From positions 119,784,132 to 119,848,131 of the forward strand of contig BTPG01000007.1 of assembly GCA_036245525.1 (NCBI GenBank): DNA of 64,000 bases, given 5' to 3'. Origin of the DNA: Semisulcospira habei (Eukaryota; Mollusca; Gastropoda; Semisulcospiridae). The notes under the pieces were generated by a model. It did not search any database. It had not been told where the DNA came from and saw nothing but the letters and a program-made list of their open reading frames with translations. Positions 60,503 through 64,000 of this stretch are shown one piece after another. Within the stretch, counting starts at the first letter, position 1, and every line of letters starts with the position of its first letter. The position numbers were made by a program, and so were the translations under genes.

Positions 60503-60724
60503 ATCCGTCATCGGGATGGTCAGCATGACAAAAAATCCGTCCCAGGCACTATACAGTCTGTCGCATATTATAAACACAGCCGGGATAAGTATTGATCGCA
60601 AAGCTGCACATGTATTAGTACACCTAGTGTACAAGCGAGTTAACTTTCAAACATTGCAACAGTGTAAAACTACACGACTGGACTTTTCTTTTTTCTCAAG
60701 ATTTGTCCGTCCCGATGACGGACA
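60503..60724. mobile_element. Small TIR element (about 220 bp)
   Basis: CCGTCATCGGGATGG near 60505 is inverted as CCCGATGACGGAC near 60711, bounding a noncoding AT-rich core. Probably a MITE; superfamily unknown. Confidence 0.6.
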
Positions 60725-60865
60725 GCCTTCCATTTTTTCCGTCCGTCAAAATTTGTCAGTAAAATACTGAGAATTTTCCGACAACGGAAAGCATGTTTTA
60801 GTGACTGACTTATACCTCTATTATTTGTTCCATCCAAAGATATAAATGCTATTGATCTAAACCCA

Positions 60866-60932
60866 GCAAAGGCACCGATTTTCATGAACCTTGCAGCTGC
60901 AGGGGCCCATGAAAATCTATGCCTATTACAGC
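60866..60932. repeat. Hairpin element family II, copy c
   Basis: GCAAAGGCACCGATTTTCAT pairs with ATGAAAATCTATGCCTATTA; the centre is CCTTGCAGCTGCAGGGG, a small palindrome of its own. Confidence 0.7.
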
Positions 60933-61593
60933 TGGAATCAGGGACTCAAAATGCATACACGTGTTTAAATCAAAAAGTCAAACCTGTCTAGATGACCAAC
61001 TGTCCAAGGTGACCATCTTTCTAAAGTCCAATGATTGGTGGATTTATTAATATTTATTGTATTCCCCTGGTGCAATAACAATGTGGCTCGCGACAGGAAT
61101 CCAGGGTTAGGAAAAAACGTAACCACAGAGTTTTATACAAGCTTTTCTTTTCTCTTCCCCTTTTATGTAAAACCACAAGAACACTGACAGTTCAGCATGG
61201 CTTGTTCAAAGGGGGATGGTGTCCGTTTTGGGCAGGACGCAGATGTGATTCTTCCCTTATAGTGTAGAGAATACCACAGCACTCGGTCAAACCTGTCTCA
61301 GGAACTACCAAGGTCTTATACTCACTCATTACTACCTTCCCGCCATTGGCAGGGAACCAAGGTTTCTCTCACTAACGAAAGCCCAGAATGTGACCAATAA
61401 AATTACTTCTGCTTGACAGAACATTTACCTTAGTAATGCATGTTAAGACATAAAAAACATATTTTGCAAACTACTTTGCAACCAATTTTGAACATACACC
61501 GTCAATCTGTCTCTTGCACAATATAAAGTGGTCTTCCGAGGATGAAACACGAATTTGGGAAGGGATCGGCATGCTCAGGCGACTATACATTAC

Positions 61594-61680
61594 ACCTTTG
61601 GCTGTCGGTAGTACTTCTTGTTGAGGCGATTCCTGCAGGAGTCACCTCAACAAAAAGCACTACCGACAGCTAAAGGGTTA
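61594..61680. repeat. Hairpin element family III, copy b
   Basis: CCTTTGGCTGTCGGTAGTAC pairs with AGCACTACCGACAGCTAAAG, and TTGTTGAGGCGATTCCTG pairs with CAGGAGTCACCTCAACAA. Confidence 0.9.
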
Positions 61681-62298
61681 AGGCATCTGTCTACAACCAC
61701 AGGCTTACAGCAGTTAACTGAGAAGCCGCCTAATACAGGCTTACTGTCTTCTTTTGTTGTGATAACAATGTAGCTTGCGACAGGAATCCAGGGTTAGGAA
61801 AAATCATAACCACAGAGTTTTATACAAGCTTTTCTTTTTCTCTTTCCCTTTTATGTAGAACCACAAGAGCATTGACAGTTCAGCATGGCTTGTTCAAAGG
61901 GGGATGGTGTCTGTTTTGGGCAGGTATGTATTCCAGCAATTCTTCACTTATAGTGTAGAGAATACCACAGCACTCGGTTAAACCTGTCTCAGGAACTACC
62001 ATGGTCTTATACTTACTTACTCATTACTACCTTCCTGCCATTGGCAGGGTACCAAGGTTTTTCTCACTAATGAAAGCCCAGAACGTGACCAATAAAATTA
62101 CTTCTGCTTGACTGAACATTTACTGGTTAATGATGCATGTTACGACATAAAAAACATTTTGCAAACTACTTTGCAACCAATTTTGAACATACACCGTCAA
62201 TCGGTCTCTTGCACTATATAAAGTGGTCTTCAGAGGATGAAACACGAATTTGGGAAGGTCAACCTCAGGGCTCAGCGTGCTCGGGTGACTATACATTA

Positions 62299-62386
62299 CA
62301 CCTTTGGCTGTCGGTAGTACTTTTTGTTTAGGCGATTCCTGCAGGAGTCACCTCAATAAAAAGCACTAATGACAGCTAAAGAGTTA
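62299..62386. repeat. Hairpin element family III, copy c
   Basis: Copy of 61594-61680 in the next tandem unit, with a few substitutions in both arms. Confidence 0.88.
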
Positions 62387-62755
62387 AGGCATCTGTCTAC
62401 AACCATAGCCTTCCAGCAGTTAACTGAGAAGCCGCCTAATACAGGCTTACTGTCTTCTTTTGTTGTGATAATGTAGCTTGCGACAGGAATCCAGGGTTAG
62501 GAAAAATCATAACCACAGAGTTTTATACAAGCTTTTCTTTTTCTCTTCCCCTTTTATGTAGAACCACAAGAACAATTGTCAGTTCAGCATGGCTTGTTCA
62601 AAGGGGTGATCATTTCTTTGACATTCTTTTATTTATACATGAATCAGTTTTTTCCCCATAAAATTAAATGTATTTATGTTTATATTTAAAAATCAGCGTT
62701 TAACTTCTTAACTATGAGAGCAAGACAAACGCTACCCAGCTGCAAGAAACATAAG

Positions 62756-63283
62756 TTAGTTAGTTATTTGGGTTTAACGCCGAGCAGGCGACTAAGGCCA
62801 TCTCACGGCGGGATGGGTAAAAATCTGGTCAGCCAGACTAAAAGCAAGGTCTTAAGACAAGATGTAAATATAGATTAAAAATCTCAGGCTAAAATGTCGC
62901 ACATGTCTGGAAAAGAAACATCTACAGACTCTCAAAAAGGGCAAATAAAAAATTCACATAGTCTATGAATGCTCAGATCTTGTTAAAAATATTGCATTCT
63001 CTCAAAAAATTGAAGATTTTGTCCGGGGGAACATCCCGGAACAAAACCTTCAAGGAGTCTGCTGTGAAGTGTTTATATCTGGTGTCAATTAGGTCAGCAC
63101 AATACAGCAAAAAGTGTCGAACAGAAAACTGCTCATCACAGGCAAAACACCATGGACGCTCATCCTGTTTAAGTAAGTAAGAGTGCGTAACATGTGTGCC
63201 CGATGTGGAGCCGAGCAAGGACAGTCTCCTCACGGCGGCTGCCGCAGCGGAAAGGTAGACTGTCAGACAACTTAGGAAGAGCT
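62756..63283 (-). mobile_element. I/Nimb-like LINE copy 3 (3' fragment)
   Basis: Minus-strand 3' fragment. The left end has the shared UTR (GCTCGGCGTTAAACCCAAAT) and the frame at 63283-62973 reads KLFLSCLTVYLSAAAAAVRR, CFACDEQFSVRHFLLYCADL and LFRDVPPDKIFNFLRECNIF. This is the C-terminal zinc-binding tail after RNase H; about 0.5 kb is present. A family II hairpin abuts the truncated 5' end. Confidence 0.88.
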
Positions 63284-63345
63284 TCATGAATCCTCATCAG
63301 CCCGTGCAGTCGTGGGGGCTCATGAGGATTTCTATCTCTTGTTAG
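63284..63345. repeat. Hairpin element family II, copy d
   Basis: CATGAATCCTCATCAGCCC pairs with GGGGGCTCATGAGGATTTCT around GTGCAGTCGTG. Confidence 0.75.
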
Positions 63346-63390
63346 TCCTGTTATCTATGCGCAGTTTTTGTCATAATTAAATCTGTTTCT

Positions 63391-64000
63391 TTAACCCATA
63401 TCCATCAGTATACACCCGCGCGTCTATACACCCATTTCCACCAGAATACACCACCGTGAGTAGGCCTCTCTTTCCGACGGTATACTCGCCGACGGGTAGT
63501 TTAGGTGGTTCCCCTACATCAAAGGATAGTGCTATAAACGTCATCAAAATGTGTGCACTTTTCCCAGTTTGCCCGTGAATTTGCGGGAAGTTGTAAGCCT
63601 TTGTTACGCTCATTTTCACCGCGTGTTTCGAGTTAATACATCAAGCATGATGGCCGAGCCAGGTGAGAGGGACGACGTGAGCGACGGAAGTGATTTTGAA
63701 TTAGATCCCGACAACATATTAGGGGAAGATGAAGAGTTGGTGGAGATTCGAGTTGTACGAGTTTACGAGTTGAATGATTTAGCTCGTTGAATTTTCAGCG
63801 ATAGCAAGGAAGACGACGATTTTGTTGGGTTTCAAAATGGCTGGCAACGCGACGATTCTCTTCCTTGAGTCAATAGAAAATGTGTAGTTTTTAAACCGCT
63901 TGATGGATTTCATTTTTTTAATATTTTTTTTTTATTAGGCAGAAAATAGAAGTGTGTATATTTTACAGGCATATATGCTGCAGTGATTTTGGATCCTTCT
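63391..64000 (+). mobile_element. piggyBac-like element P4, left end, cut by the window edge
   Basis: Starts TTAACCCATATCCATCAG and has dispersed GTATACACC/CTATACACCC and GGTATACTCGCC motifs before an acidic N-terminal frame at 63647. The right end is outside the window, so the assignment rests on the TTAA start, layout and acidic N-terminus shared with P1 and P3. Confidence 0.5.
63647..63790 (+). CDS. Acidic N-terminal ORF of piggyBac-like element P4
   Basis: 48 codons from ATG: MMAEPGERDDVSDGSDFELD, PDNILGEDEELVEIRVVRVY, ending ELNDLAR with a stop. SDGSDFELD resembles the acidic SDSDFSD stretch of P1. It may be a truncated transposase; without the rest of the element its function is uncertain. 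Confidence 0.4.
   Translation: MMAEPGERDDVSDGSDFELDPDNILGEDEELVEIRVVRVYELNDLAR

Larger units (their letters stand above)
61075..62610. repeat. Tandem repeat with about 690-bp units (2.2 copies)
   Basis: Blocks beginning GCGACAGGAATCCAGGGTTA occur at about 61088, 61779 and 62480. The first two extend through ACCACAGCACTCGGT, GACCAATAAAATTACTTCTG and CTATACATTACACCTTTGGC; the third is cut short after GGCTTGTTCAAAGGGG. Each full unit ends with a family III hairpin. Units are over 90% alike by eye. Confidence 0.9.

Overview
This window is animal nuclear DNA, most likely from a marine lophotrochozoan. A mollusc, perhaps a gastropod, is suggested by the repeat types, but no species marker is present. 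Only one host gene is convincing. It lies on the minus strand and enters the window as 17 spliced exons from 60421 down to 1. It encodes the SNF2-family ATPase SRCAP (the SWR1/Domino catalytic subunit that exchanges H2A.Z into nucleosomes). The exons join with consistent phase over about 3.2 kb of coding sequence (about 1,080 residues), covering the whole two-lobe ATPase and its large insertion. Neither end of the gene is in the window.

Nearly everything else is intronic, and it is layered mobile DNA. The last visible intron (197-26322) is almost entirely one nest. A piggyBac-like transposon (371-25390) is split by an RTE-like LINE (971-3265), a SINE-like element (3740-4128) and a 19.5-kb block that is itself a DIRS-like tyrosine-recombinase retrotransposon (about 5017-24546). 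That DIRS element is broken by two RNase-H-bearing, I/Nimb-like LINEs (5557-7924 and about 8858-21474). The second LINE is in turn broken by another RTE copy, a second SINE copy sitting in the arm of a hairpin element, and a 5.7-kb block of Mutator-like transposons. A second TTAA-flanked element (25387-26123) abuts the nest and shares a TTAA with it.

The 13.4-kb intron 34911-48317 holds a second DIRS-like element (about 35150-45173). It sits inside a TIR element and carries a full-length RTE copy, which carries a SINE-like or nonautonomous repeat, which carries another RTE copy. Target-site duplications mark three of these levels. A 2.1-kb element with perfect TIRs follows (45940-48046), full of copies of one motif in both orientations. 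The 48-64 kb part holds hAT-like elements, more piggyBac-like ends, a 690-bp tandem repeat and a third Nimb-like fragment.

At least four families of short (60-100 bp) near-palindromic hairpin elements are scattered through the introns and are themselves used as insertion targets. Together with palindromes just inside several piggyBac-like ends, they are the least familiar structures here. No rRNA, tRNA or CRISPR array was found. The transposon reading frames are nearly all broken. Exact element ends are inferred from target duplications, terminal repeats or comparison between copies.
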